Shown here: piece by piece, positions 1 through 8,081 of the stretch
Position numbering within the stretch: position 1 is the stretch's first letter
Layout: the number at the start of each line of letters is the position of its first letter
Assembly: GCA_016215115.1 (NCBI GenBank)
Contig: JACRLN010000051.1
Span: forward strand, 1-64,000
DNA: 64,000 bases
From: Nitrospirota bacterium
GTDB taxonomy: Bacteria > Nitrospirota > Thermodesulfovibrionia > UBA6902
Reading direction: 5' to 3'
Notes under the pieces: model-generated
Databases searched by the model: none
Told to the model about the DNA's origin: nothing
What the model saw: the letters and a program-made list of their open reading frames with translations, nothing else
Position numbers and translations under genes: made by a program

Positions 1-193
1 GTCAAGATAAAAAACACGATAAATGAAAACAACTAATTGATTCGGAAGATTAAATGGAATTTAAGCAGAGATAAGCAAACTTTGCGGCTATTTATTTAAT
101 GGAATGGTTACAATTACCCCCCGTCACTGAATGGTTACCATTTGCAATATTTTTTGCTTGCATTTCTATCATTGAATGTTATAATATTTACCA

Positions 194-1039
194 ATGCCGG
201 AGGTATTGGAGAAAGAATTATCTCAGACTGAAACACAGAAGCAGGATGATTCGGCAAGTGATGCTGCATCCGAATCTCTGAATAATTTTCTTTTCAAACT
301 GCCGGTCTTTGAAGGCCCCCTTGACCTGCTTCTTCATTTAATTAAGGAAAACAAGATAGACATATACGATATCCCCATCATTGATATAACCCATCAGTAT
401 ATTAAGTACCTTGAACTGATGAAAGAGCTTAATCTTGAAATTGCAGGCGAATTTCTTGTAATGGCTGCAACCCTCATCCATATAAAATCAAAAATGCTTC
501 TCCCTACCGATGAAGAGGAAAAGAAGGAATCTGCTGAAGACCCGAGGTCTGAACTTGTTCAAAGGCTCCTTGAATATCAGGCGTATAAAGAGTCCTCCGG
601 TTTTTTAAGAAAACGGGAAGAAATATGGAAGAACATCTTCCAGAGAAATATTTCTGATAAGGATGATTTTACATTTGAGCCGGAGCCGTTACTTTTTGAT
701 GCGAATGTCTTTGACCTGATCACTGCATTTAAAAAACTGTTAGAGAAGGCGCCTGCACAGGCTGTCGAAATAACAAGAGAGACACTTACTGTAGCTGATA
801 AAATAAATTTTATCATAGAGCGGATAGAGAAAGAAGACGGGATAAGGTTTGAAGACCTTTTTGAAGAAGGATACACACGGCTGACGCTTATAGTGACGTT
901 TCTGGCCCTGCTTGAGCTTATCAGGCTTGGTTTGGTGAAGATATATCAGGAAAAAGCGTTTGGTATCATCTGGATTATCAACCCCCGTCAGCAGGCTGAT
1001 GCAGCATCAGATGAGGTTGTTCAGGAAGTGTCAGCTTAA
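194..1039 (+). CDS. scpA: Segregation and condensation protein A (ScpA)
   Basis: This is the kleisin subunit of the SMC-ScpA-ScpB condensin complex, which compacts and segregates the chromosome. The 281-residue protein has a variable N-terminal tail of about 30 residues. The hallmark segment LPVFEGPLDLLLHLI follows, and a C-terminal winged-helix region contains FLALLELIRLGLVKI. The ATG at 194 is the first possible start because an in-frame stop lies at 182-184, but no good Shine-Dalgarno is visible. The gene converges on the HEAT-repeat gene and the two overlap by 9 bp. An scpB is not in the window. Confidence 0.93.
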   Translation: MPEVLEKELSQTETQKQDDSASDAASESLNNFLFKLPVFEGPLDLLLHLIKENKIDIYDIPIIDITHQYIKYLELMKELNLEIAGEFLVMAATLIHIKSKMLLPTDEEEKKESAEDPRSELVQRLLEYQAYKESSGFLRKREEIWKNIFQRNISDKDDFTFEPEPLLFDANVFDLITAFKKLLEKAPAQAVEITRETLTVADKINFIIERIEKEDGIRFEDLFEEGYTRLTLIVTFLALLELIRLGLVKIYQEKAFGIIWIINPRQQADAASDEVVQEVSA

Positions 1040-1423
1040 TAAAGATTTGTCCCTGCTCTTTATTGCTCCTATTGACTCAATAGCCGCTTCTCTCACAAGT
1101 TCATTTTCATCATTTACCGCTTCCAATAAAAAAGGCAGTGCATTTTCATGTCCGATGATACCAAGGAGATATGCAGCATCACCGCGTATGGTGGGATTAG
1201 GGTTTTTAAGCGCCTCAACAATTCCTGGAAGCGCTTTCAGGATATTATTAATATCTTCTGTCATTAGAATTTCTACAAGCGCTACTGCGCCAAGCCGAAC
1301 CCTGCTTCTCTCGTCCACAAGCATATCTCCTATCGTTGTGTACAGGCTTTTATCGTGCCTGAACATGTCGACAATGTTTTCAAGGAATCCGTTTTCCATG
1401 TAATCAGCTATCATTTTTTTCAT
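1031..1423 (-). CDS. HEAT-repeat protein
   Basis: A 130-residue, largely helical protein with HEAT/PBS-lyase-like repeats. Helical pairs such as NPNPTIRGDAAYLLGIIG and DENELVREAAIESIGAI recur at about 35-residue spacing. Such proteins usually act as small protein-interaction scaffolds, and no catalytic motif is seen. Its 3' end overlaps the scpA 3' end on the opposite strand. The function is unknown. Confidence 0.75.
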   Translation of the reverse strand: MKKMIADYMENGFLENIVDMFRHDKSLYTTIGDMLVDERSRVRLGAVALVEILMTEDINNILKALPGIVEALKNPNPTIRGDAAYLLGIIGHENALPFLLEAVNDENELVREAAIESIGAIKSRDKSLLS

Positions 1424-1481
1424 AGCTTCAAAAACTTTTTTTCAATAATGCAGATATCATACGGTTTATCACAACACTGAG

Positions 1482-1558
1482 TGTCATTCCCGCTTGTCGG
1501 GAATCCTTCCGAGTTGTCAGGAATCATAAAGAAAGATTCTGGACAAGCCAGAATGACA
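1482..1558. repeat. Dispersed CATTCCCG/GGAATC palindromic repeat
   Basis: An intergenic copy of the family that begins GTCATTCC and ends GGAATGAC, with inner inverted arms. Similar copies lie near 4324, 11996, 18324, 38521, 43147, 55558 and 62636. A short reading frame across this copy (1420-1614) is not a gene. The layout resembles dRS3/REP-like non-autonomous elements, a comparison made from memory. Confidence 0.7.
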
Positions 1559-1633
1559 GAAAAAAGCAATCCTTTAGCAAGCTGCTGGGATACCGAGGTC
1601 ATCTTATAAGGCAACGGCTAAGCTACCGTATAC

Positions 1634-2659
1634 TTACTTTACGATTATCTTCCCGTCGCCCCTGGCAACTTCTCCGATAAGCCAGTAAGGCATTTTTTCT
1701 TTCTTTGCAAATGCGTCAAATTTTTTCATGCCCCTTGGTGGAAGCGCTATCAACAAGCCGCCCGAGGTCTGAGGGTCGGACAGAATTAATTGCGCCTCCT
1801 TTGGGAAATCTTCAGGGAAGGTTACATCTTTGCTGCAGAATTCGAGATTTCTCTGGGCCCCTTTCGGCACTGTTCCTGATGCAGCATATTTTCTTACCCC
1901 ATTCATTAAAGGGACCTTATCATAAGAAATCACAAGGTCTACCGTTGAGCTTTTTGCCATGTTCAATCCGTGTCCCAATAAACCAAATCCTGTAACATCG
2001 GTTGCAGCTCGTGCCCCTGACAGAACAGCGGCTTTTGATGCGGTTTTATTGAGTTGAAGCATTGAAGCAATTACCTTATTCAAAGCCGCTTTTTTTAGCT
2101 TCCCGCGTTTAGCTGCAGATGTAAGAATGCCTGTGCCAAGAGGTTTTGTAAGAATAAGAACGTCTTTAGGACAAGCTCCGGCTACCCTTAAAATTGTTTT
2201 TTTATCAACCGCGCCTGTTACCGCAAGCCCGAATTTGAATTCATTGTCTTCTATGCTGTGTCCGCCGATCAGGCAAGCACCTGCCTCCCCGAGTTTATCA
2301 ATACAGCCTTTTAAAAGATGTTTAATTACAGGGGAGCTGAAATCACAGGAAGCAAAACCCAGTATGGCAAGCGCTGTGAGAGGTGTTCCACCCATGGCAT
2401 AAACATCACTTACCGAATTTGCAGCACATATTGCCCCAAATGTGTAGGGGTCGTCAACAATAGGGGTAATAACGTCGACTGTTTCGACTAACAAGATGTT
2501 TTTGTAGCGGAATATTCCCGCGTCATCACCGGGACCCACAACAACGTCCTTATTGCTACACTTGTAAATATCTGCCAATATTTCGGATAGGTCCGCCGGA
2601 CCTAATTTGGCAGCTCAACCGCCTGCTTTTACTTTCTCTGTAAGTTTCACTATGTTCAT
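1634..2659 (-). CDS. selD: Selenide, water dikinase SelD with in-frame UGA selenocysteine
   Basis: SelD makes selenophosphate from selenide and ATP for selenocysteine and selenouridine synthesis. Reading from the ATG at 2659, codon 15 is TGA (2617-2615) in the context KAGG-U-AAKLGP. This is the conserved catalytic Cys/Sec position, followed three residues later by the conserved Lys. With the UGA read through, the protein is 341 residues, the usual family length. The ATP-binding GPGDDAGIF and GGHSIEDNEFKFGLAVTG segments follow. A start at 2578 would lose the catalytic loop and is wrong. A SECIS-like hairpin lies just downstream of the UGA. Confidence 0.92.
2588..2604 (-). promoter_or_regulatory. 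Putative bacterial SECIS hairpin in selD
   Basis: Starting 10 nt after the UGA codon, the mRNA has a perfect 7-bp stem, TAGGTCC paired with GGACCTA, closing a GGC loop. Bacterial SECIS elements sit immediately 3' of the Sec codon within the coding sequence and are recognised by SelB. Position and shape fit this role. The identification is by pattern only. Confidence 0.65.
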
Positions 2660-2772
2660 GACTGTTTATATTACTTAAAAGATTTTTGCATGTCAAAATT
2701 GGTTTTAATAAAAAACTGTTTCCCCCAGCCAACTTTGACTTTTTGTCCGGAATTTCTGTATGTTACAGTGTT

Positions 2773-3426
2773 ATGATTGATTTACATATGCATACGCTTT
2801 TAAGTGATGGTGTTCTTCTGCCATCAGAGCTTATCCAGAGGGCTTACAGCAGTGGATATAGGGCGTTGGCGCTTACAGACCATGTCGATATGTCTAATAT
2901 CGATTTTGTAATTCCCAGAATTGCACATATTGTTAAAGAAATTTCAGAATTTTCCGGATTAACCGTTATCCCCGGCGCCGAGATAACACACGTGCCTCCA
3001 AAACTTATTTCGGGGATGGTGCAAAAGGCACGGGCCCTTGGCGCCAAAATAGTGGTTGTACACGGTGAAACCCTTGCCGAACCAGTGGCGGCCGGCACAA
3101 ACAGGGCCGGGATAGAAGCAGGGGCTGATATCCTTTCACATCCCGGCTTGATTAATCTGGAAGATGTAATGCTTGCGAAGGAACGTGGAGTTACACTTGA
3201 GATAACATCAAGAAAGGGTCACAGTATATCAAATGGTCACGTTGCGAAGATCGCCATGGAGACAGGAGCGATGCTTGTAATTAACACAGATTCTCATGCG
3301 CCTGAAGACCTGATTACCCTTGAACGGGCCAGGATTATTCTGCGTGCTTCAGGTATTGCAGAAAAAAATATAGATCAAGTTCTTGAAAATTCAGAAAAAC
3401 TTATAGATAAAACAGGGAGGGATTAA
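2773..3426 (+). CDS. PHP-domain metal-dependent phosphoesterase
   Basis: The protein belongs to the polymerase and histidinol phosphatase family of metal-dependent phosphoesterases. Metal-binding motifs appear in order: DLHMHTLLSDG near the N-terminus, LTDHVD, PGAEITH, VVHGE, ILSHPG and INTDSHAPED. The ATG at 2773 is preferred because the first motif begins at residue 2 there. An upstream ATG at 2686 would add 29 unconserved residues. It is divergent from selD, and its stop codon abuts the start of the TPR gene. The substrate is not evident. Confidence 0.85.
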   Translation: MIDLHMHTLLSDGVLLPSELIQRAYSSGYRALALTDHVDMSNIDFVIPRIAHIVKEISEFSGLTVIPGAEITHVPPKLISGMVQKARALGAKIVVVHGETLAEPVAAGTNRAGIEAGADILSHPGLINLEDVMLAKERGVTLEITSRKGHSISNGHVAKIAMETGAMLVINTDSHAPEDLITLERARIILRASGIAEKNIDQVLENSEKLIDKTGRD

Positions 3427-4182
3427 ATGCCGAAGATTATCAAGAAAAAACCTGCTAAAAAGAAATCTGTCCAGGATACAGAAGAAGTAAAAACCGTTGC
3501 CCTTCGTGCATTGGATGTAATGAAAGGGAGACAGAAACAGGCAATAATAATCATATCAGCAATTGTGGCAATCGTCCTTATATTTGTATTCTTTAATTTT
3601 TATACTTATTCTCAGAATAAAAAAGTCTATGAACTTGAGATGGAAGCGAACAGTATTTATTATCCTGCCAAAACAGATAAATCCCTGCCTGAAACAGAAA
3701 AGTGGAAAAGGGCCTTGGAACTTTATAAAAAAGCGGTTGATGTAAAGGTTACGCCGACAGCGTTGTTTTCCCTCGGTAATTGTTATTACAATCTCGGAGA
3801 TTATGAAAACGCAATAAAACAATATAACGTATTTATAGAAAAGTTCAGCGGTGATTATGTAATATTGCCCCTTGTCTATCAAAAACTTGCTTCTGCTTAT
3901 TTAAAAACCGGCAAAAACGAAAAAGCGTTAGAGACATTTGCCAATCTCTCCAAAATTAAAAACGGAACCTTCAAGGATACTGCTTTATTAATGGAAGCCA
4001 GGCAGTATGAAATTCTGGGGAATACAGCAAAAGCGCAGGAAAAATACAGGGCGCTTGTCAGCGAGTTCCCAAATTCACCCTGGAGCGCAGAGGCGACTGT
4101 AAAGGTTTCTCAAAAGACCAAAACAGAAGATAAGGCAACAACCGAACAGACCCCGCATGTTGCGGAGCCAGTAAAGAAGTAA
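3427..4182 (+). CDS. Membrane-anchored tetratricopeptide-repeat protein
   Basis: A 251-residue protein with a Lys-rich cytoplasmic head, one transmembrane helix at about residues 39-60 (AIIIISAIVAIVLIFVFF), and TPR repeats outside, including ALFSLGNCYYNLGDYENAIKQY. The layout resembles YfgM/TolA-type TPR proteins that act as periplasmic scaffolds. Its ATG follows directly after the stop of the PHP gene, so the two are co-transcribed. No enzymatic motif is seen. Confidence 0.8.
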   Translation: MPKIIKKKPAKKKSVQDTEEVKTVALRALDVMKGRQKQAIIIISAIVAIVLIFVFFNFYTYSQNKKVYELEMEANSIYYPAKTDKSLPETEKWKRALELYKKAVDVKVTPTALFSLGNCYYNLGDYENAIKQYNVFIEKFSGDYVILPLVYQKLASAYLKTGKNEKALETFANLSKIKNGTFKDTALLMEARQYEILGNTAKAQEKYRALVSEFPNSPWSAEATVKVSQKTKTEDKATTEQTPHVAEPVKK

Positions 4183-4323
4183 AGAGATAAAGGCTCATCT
4201 ATTCTTGCCTTTCTAACATGCTGAACAGCACTTGAAATGATATCGAATTTGGCGTATTCTAATATTCGGTACAAATAAAGAAACTTATTAAGGTTCTCAT
4301 AATAGTCTGTACATTTCTAAAGC

Positions 4324-4402
4324 GTCATTCCCGCACGTCTTTAGCGGGAATCCATTAGTTTCTATTCTATGGATGCCCGATTAAGGACGTCGGGCATGAC
4401 GG
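4324..4402. repeat. Dispersed CATTCCCG-family repeat (intergenic 4183-4526)
   Basis: Two inverted arms are visible, CATTCCCG...CGGGAATCC and ATGCCCGA...CGGGCATGAC, typical of the dispersed family. The rest of the 344-bp gap between the TPR gene and panC shows no gene or clear promoter. Confidence 0.7.
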
Positions 4403-4526
4403 ACCAAGGCCGACAGTTTGTAAATACTATTTTGCACAGATTAATATTTGTATGCTTCAGTCTTTCAAGAAAAATTTTATACGTCCCCGGCAGTGATTTG
4501 ATGACTATAAATTCTTAATTCCTCTT

Positions 4527-5405
4527 ATGCAAATTATCAGAACCATAAAAGATATGCAGGCGTTAAGCAGAAATATCCGGGATGAACATAAAACCATAGG
4601 CTTTGTCCCTACAATGGGAGCGCTGCATGAGGGGCATATGAGTCTTATGAAGCGTTCAGGAGATGAAAACGATTTTAGTATTGTCAGCATATTTGTAAAC
4701 CCTGTACAGTTTGGACCAAATGAAGATTTCAGGCAATATCCACGAGATATTGAAGGAGATTTAAACAAGCTGTCTTCCATTAAAGTTGATATTGTCTTTT
4801 TTCCTGATGATAAAGAGATGTATCCGGACGGCTTTTCTACGTCTGTTAACATTGGCAGCGTTGGTGAGATTCTCTGCGGCGCTTCAAGGCATGGACATTT
4901 TAACGGCGTTGCGACAGTAGTAGCCAAACTTTGTAATATTGTCATGCCGCATAATGCATATTTTGGACAGAAAGACTTTCAGCAGACAGTTGTTATAAAA
5001 AAATTAATAAAGGAATTAAACTTTGATATTGATGTTATTGTCTGTCCTACTGTGAGGGAGCATGACGGGCTCGCGATGAGTTCAAGGAATATTTATTTAA
5101 ATCATGAAGAAAGAAAAGCAGCTACTGTTTTATACAGGGCATTGAAACTCGGGGAAGATCTAATTTCATCAAAAGGTCTGGTTGATGCATTATATATTAA
5201 AAATGAAATGAAAAATCTTATAAATTCCGGGCCGGTTTCAAACATAGATTATGTCGAGATCGTTACCACCGAACATCTTGAGAAAGTGGAGAAAATAAAA
5301 TCTCCTGTTGCAATTTGTATTGCAGTTAGAATAGGCAAGACAAGGTTGATTGATAATATAATTACAACGGGCATCTTCCCCTTTGCTACTGATTATCAAA
5401 CATGA
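4527..5405 (+). CDS. panC: Pantothenate synthetase (PanC)
   Basis: PanC ligates pantoate and beta-alanine using ATP in coenzyme A biosynthesis. The 292-residue protein, close to the family norm of about 280, shows the nucleotide-binding PTMGALHEGH motif at the N-terminus. FVNPVQFGPNEDFRQYPR, FGQKDFQQ and MSSRNIYL follow. It is a complete cytoplasmic enzyme. Its stop overlaps the start of the next gene (ATGA at 5402-5405), so the two are translationally coupled. Confidence 0.96.
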   Translation: MQIIRTIKDMQALSRNIRDEHKTIGFVPTMGALHEGHMSLMKRSGDENDFSIVSIFVNPVQFGPNEDFRQYPRDIEGDLNKLSSIKVDIVFFPDDKEMYPDGFSTSVNIGSVGEILCGASRHGHFNGVATVVAKLCNIVMPHNAYFGQKDFQQTVVIKKLIKELNFDIDVIVCPTVREHDGLAMSSRNIYLNHEERKAATVLYRALKLGEDLISSKGLVDALYIKNEMKNLINSGPVSNIDYVEIVTTEHLEKVEKIKSPVAICIAVRIGKTRLIDNIITTGIFPFATDYQT

Positions 5406-5932
5406 CAGACAAAATTACAGATGCAAATAAAGTTGAAAATGAAATCCCAATTTCATTAAAAGACCGCAAAGACGAAATACTTCTGCTCGCAAGACATTTT
5501 ATTAAATTAGCCCAGGAGCAGTTGACTACCGAATATAAAGAACTTTCAAAGGAGACCGGGGATTATCTTTTAACATACGACTGGCCGGGCGGGGAAAAAG
5601 AACTTGAAACTGTTATAAAAAGGGCTTGTATTTTATCAGATGGAACTGTATTGCAAATAGAAGATTTCGATATAAAACAAAGGCAGGCCAAATCTATCGG
5701 GAAGTTTGTTGAAGCCAGGCTTAAAGGTTTTTTGCGGAATATCAAGCGGTTTGAAAAATTCAATCTTTATGATATGGTTATCCCGGAGGTTGAAAGGTCA
5801 CTAATATTAATGATCCTGAAAGAGACAAACGGCAATCAGATAAAGGCAGCCAAACTGCTCGGCATAAACCGCAATACCTTAAGAAGCAAGATAAAAAAAT
5901 TAAAGATAAACGTAAAAAATCCTCAGAAGTAA
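5402..5932 (+). CDS. Stand-alone NtrC-type C-terminal region with Fis HTH
   Basis: This 176-residue protein matches only the end of sigma-54 activators. Residues about 24-85 resemble the AAA+ lid region (LLARHFIKLAQ, then YDWPGGEKELETVIKRA, normally YDWPGNVRELENVI). Residues about 130-170 form a Fis-type helix-turn-helix (NQIKAAKLLGINRNTLRSKI). The Walker A, GAFTGA and Walker B parts are absent. It could be a DNA-binding partner or a relic. Translational coupling to panC and an intact frame favour an expressed protein. Confidence 0.72.
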   Translation: MTDKITDANKVENEIPISLKDRKDEILLLARHFIKLAQEQLTTEYKELSKETGDYLLTYDWPGGEKELETVIKRACILSDGTVLQIEDFDIKQRQAKSIGKFVEARLKGFLRNIKRFEKFNLYDMVIPEVERSLILMILKETNGNQIKAAKLLGINRNTLRSKIKKLKINVKNPQK

Positions 5933-6007
5933 TGTCTGCATCTTCTTGGGTTAATGAAGATTTGATTTTAACAAAAAGTTCACTTATAATTTTTATGAAG
6001 TTCAGGA

Positions 6008-6082
6008 GGGCGATTAGCTCAGTGGGAGAGCGCTTCCTTCACACGGAAGAGGCCGCTGGTTCAATCCCAGCATCGCCTACCA
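6008..6082 (+). tRNA. tRNA-Val (anticodon CAC)
   Basis: A full cloverleaf can be drawn. The acceptor stem is GGGCGAT with ATCGCCT (one G-U pair). The D arm is GCTC...GAGC. The anticodon stem CTTCC/GGAAG encloses loop TTCACAC, giving anticodon CAC for valine GUG. The T arm is GCTGG TTCAATC CCAGC. The 3' CCA is encoded at 6080-6082. Confidence 0.96.
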
Positions 6083-6211
6083 TATTTTTCAATGAGTTAC
6101 AAGATACAGATGTTCTTGATCCTGCCTGATTGTATAGTTTTTGTATAGTAGGCGTTTCTGTTTTCGTCAGCGTTCTCACACAATTTTCTTCTTTACGGAT
6201 TTTTGCATCAT

Positions 6212-6577
6212 TTATACCGCTATCTCAAGGAGAATCTTTTCGTAATTTACATTAGGAATAGTCTTTTCATCGGTCTCCTTAAGTTCTACAAGCCCCATAT
6301 TGTGGAGATATTCAATATCCTGTATGACATTCTTGATATCCCTGTGAAGCATCTTTGCAAGCCTGTAGATTGACTCAGGGTGTTTATCCTTGATGGTCTT
6401 GAGGACTTCAAGTCTCTTTTCAGTTAAGACCCTTCTCATATCTGAGAGATTCTCAAAATATATGCCGGTGGTTTTTTTAACCTTTTCCCCCTTGATGGCT
6501 TTTTCCATTACATCCCTTGCATCATCAAGAAATTCCTTTGTTGTCTTTATACCTATTCTTATTCTCTTAACCTTCAT
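6212..6577 (-). CDS. TumA-type HTH antitoxin / DNA-binding protein
   Basis: A 121-residue predicted winged-HTH protein of the HVO_A0114-like class. The region RRVLTEKRLEVLKTIKDKHPESIYRLAKMLHRDIKNVIQDIEYL carries the DNA-binding helices and is followed by LHNMGLVEL. It lies directly downstream of the TumE-like gene with an ATGA overlap at 6574-6577. Proteins of this type act as antitoxins to TumE toxins and usually autorepress. A GGGGG-rich Shine-Dalgarno lies inside the end of the upstream gene. Confidence 0.8.
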   Translation of the reverse strand: MKVKRIRIGIKTTKEFLDDARDVMEKAIKGEKVKKTTGIYFENLSDMRRVLTEKRLEVLKTIKDKHPESIYRLAKMLHRDIKNVIQDIEYLHNMGLVELKETDEKTIPNVNYEKILLEIAV

Positions 6578-6861
6578 CTTTGTACCCCCTTTAAGTCTCT
6601 ATAAAAATCATTAAAGAGCTTTTTCACAGTTGTAAAATTGTATGGAAGTTCTCGGTCTCCTATGTGTTTATGATCTCCTTTGCCTTCAGCATTGTCATAA
6701 CATATAACCCTTTTACCATCCCTCACAAAAACAAGGGAATATTTAACGCCGAAAGGTTTGTCATCTGATACCGGAACTTTCCAAATCTTGATTTCAATAA
6801 TATCTCCATCTGGATTAACCTTTTTTGTATGATGTAAAAGTTCCGCCTTCATACTTGGCAT
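6574..6861 (-). CDS. TumE-family (DUF6516) toxin
   Basis: About 95 residues with the family pattern MKAELLHHTKKVNPDGDIIE, IKIWKVP, KYSLVFVRDGKRVICYDNAEGKGDH and a C-terminal FNDFYRDL. TumE is the toxin of TumE/TumA modules. The ATG at 6861 is preferred because upstream codons are unconserved; an ATG three codons later is also possible. It overlaps the antitoxin gene by 4 bp. Toxin-first order is usual for this pair as I recall it. Confidence 0.82.
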   Translation of the reverse strand: MPSMKAELLHHTKKVNPDGDIIEIKIWKVPVSDDKPFGVKYSLVFVRDGKRVICYDNAEGKGDHKHIGDRELPYNFTTVKKLFNDFYRDLKGVQR

Positions 6862-6969
6862 GATATACCTACTATAACATAAGATTAGCAGAATGGGAAG
6901 ATGTTTAGGCGTAAGCAATAATTTAATTGCTATAGATTAGGTGTTGAATAAGAGGATGCTGACCTAATC

Positions 6970-7203
6970 TCAGCTTCTCTTTGCCTGCATTTTAATAACC
7001 AGCTTCATATCAAGCGCATCGGCAATTTTTTGTAATGTCTCTACAGACGCTTTCTTGAAAGCTCCTCTTTCAAGCCTCGATAGTGCAGGCTGTTTAGTGC
7101 CGATCCTCTTTGCAAGTTCAGCCTGTGTGATGCCTGCCTTTTCTCTTGCCTTGATGAAACCCTCTAAAAGTTCAAACTCCGGATCAAGGTCATGCCATGC
7201 TTT
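6970..7203 (-). pseudogene. 5'-truncated XRE-type HTH (HigA-like) remnant
   Basis: An open frame reads AWHDLDPEFELLEGFIKARE, then AGITQAELAKRIGTKQPALS, then ETLQKIADALDMKL. This is a clear Cro/C1-type HTH as in antitoxins partnering RelE-like toxins. The frame is blocked by TAA at 7204-7206 and has no usable start codon before its middle. No toxin partner is recognisable upstream. It is probably a decayed toxin-antitoxin relic beside the TumE/TumA pair. Confidence 0.65.
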
Positions 7204-7403
7204 TTATTCTATTCCAGTATTTAATGGCATGAGTATTGATGTAATCCAACTCTTTTTTTCAACGTGCTAAAAACGTGCTAATCGTATTCAAAAAAGCAGG
7301 GGGCTTTATTTATTGAAACCGGATTATAACATCCCCATACAGTTTGGAATAAGGATTTCGCATAGTTTTTAAGAGTCTGTTTCTTTCTTGAAAAAAGATT
7401 CCG

Positions 7404-7484
7404 GACATTCATCCTTCGTAGTTCTGTTTTCGTAGTACTTCGGCGAAGTAGGCTACTACGGAGAACGGAAGCCGGAATGACAAA
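7404..7484. repeat. Degenerate dispersed repeat (gap 7204-7517)
   Basis: The gap holds GATTCCGGAC...GCCGGAATGAC arms with an inner palindrome around GTAGTACTTCGGCGAAGTAG, a diverged member of the dispersed repeat families. A tandem ACGTGCTAA pair lies at about 7262-7280. No gene is seen in the rest of the gap. Confidence 0.55.
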
Positions 7485-7517
7485 AAACCGATGACTGAAC
7501 GAATTTATAAACGAACT

Positions 7518-8069
7518 CTATTTTATCCTCTTTGATATTTCCTTAAACTCCAGGGTTCCGGCATTTTCAAGCAATTGGAATAAAACAATCTCGGTGCAGG
7601 TTATCACAGCGCCTGCGTCTCGCATAAGTTCCCTGCCGGTCTGAAAATCATCTTTTTTCCTGGAACAAACAGCATCGCTTACAAGATGAACTGAATAATT
7701 TTCTTTCAGAAGACTTAAACACGTCTGCAAGACGCAGACATGTGTCTCCATTCCTGCAAGGATAATATGGGTCCTTTTCAGGGATGCTGTTTTTCTGAGG
7801 AAACCGTCACTTTTGCAGCAGTCAAAAGTTACTTTCTCAAGAGGACGATAAACAGGAATCGCTTCTTTAATATCGTAGATCGTAGGGCCCAGCCCTTCAG
7901 GATACTGCTCTGTAACAATTATAGGAATATAGAGAAGTTTTGCAGCCTCGATAAGGTGCAGACAGTTGACCGTAACTTTCTGTTTCTGATCCATAACAAC
8001 TGCAAGTTTTTCCTGAATATCTACGATGAGGAGAGCAGTATTGTCTTTGCTGAGAGTGAATTTGTCCAT
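7518..8069 (-). CDS. Isochorismatase-family cysteine hydrolase
   Basis: A 183-residue cytoplasmic hydrolase of the isochorismatase/nicotinamidase superfamily. The catalytic triad candidates are Asp in LLIVDIQ, a central Lys in the PLEKVTFDCC region, and Cys in GMETHVC. The Cys is preceded by the usual cis-peptide-like ILAGMETHV segment. It lies 12 bp downstream of acs in the same direction. The substrate is not predictable; many such genes are annotated as YcaC-like hydrolases. Confidence 0.87.
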   Translation of the reverse strand: MDKFTLSKDNTALLIVDIQEKLAVVMDQKQKVTVNCLHLIEAAKLLYIPIIVTEQYPEGLGPTIYDIKEAIPVYRPLEKVTFDCCKSDGFLRKTASLKRTHIILAGMETHVCVLQTCLSLLKENYSVHLVSDAVCSRKKDDFQTGRELMRDAGAVITCTEIVLFQLLENAGTLEFKEISKRIK

Positions 8070-8081
8070 AATTTTATTTTT

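Noticed and set aside
99-281. Open frame of 60 codons upstream of scpA with a hydrophobic segment
   Set aside because: It overlaps the scpA start by almost 90 bp in another frame, lacks a Shine-Dalgarno and has no recognisable family.
1420-1614. 64-codon minus-strand frame between the HEAT gene and selD
   Set aside because: It is made largely of the dispersed CATTCCCG repeat and has no protein-like features.
5932-6129. Open frame spanning the tRNA-Val gene
   Set aside because: It reads through a complete tRNA cloverleaf, so it cannot be a real coding sequence.
7204-7290. Toxin gene upstream of the XRE remnant
   Set aside because: The upstream frame is closed by stops after about 20 codons and shows no RelE-like motif.
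6083-7517. Attachment-site duplication of the tRNA-Val 3' end
   Set aside because: I looked for a second copy of the T-arm and acceptor sequence downstream and saw none, so an integrated element is not supported.
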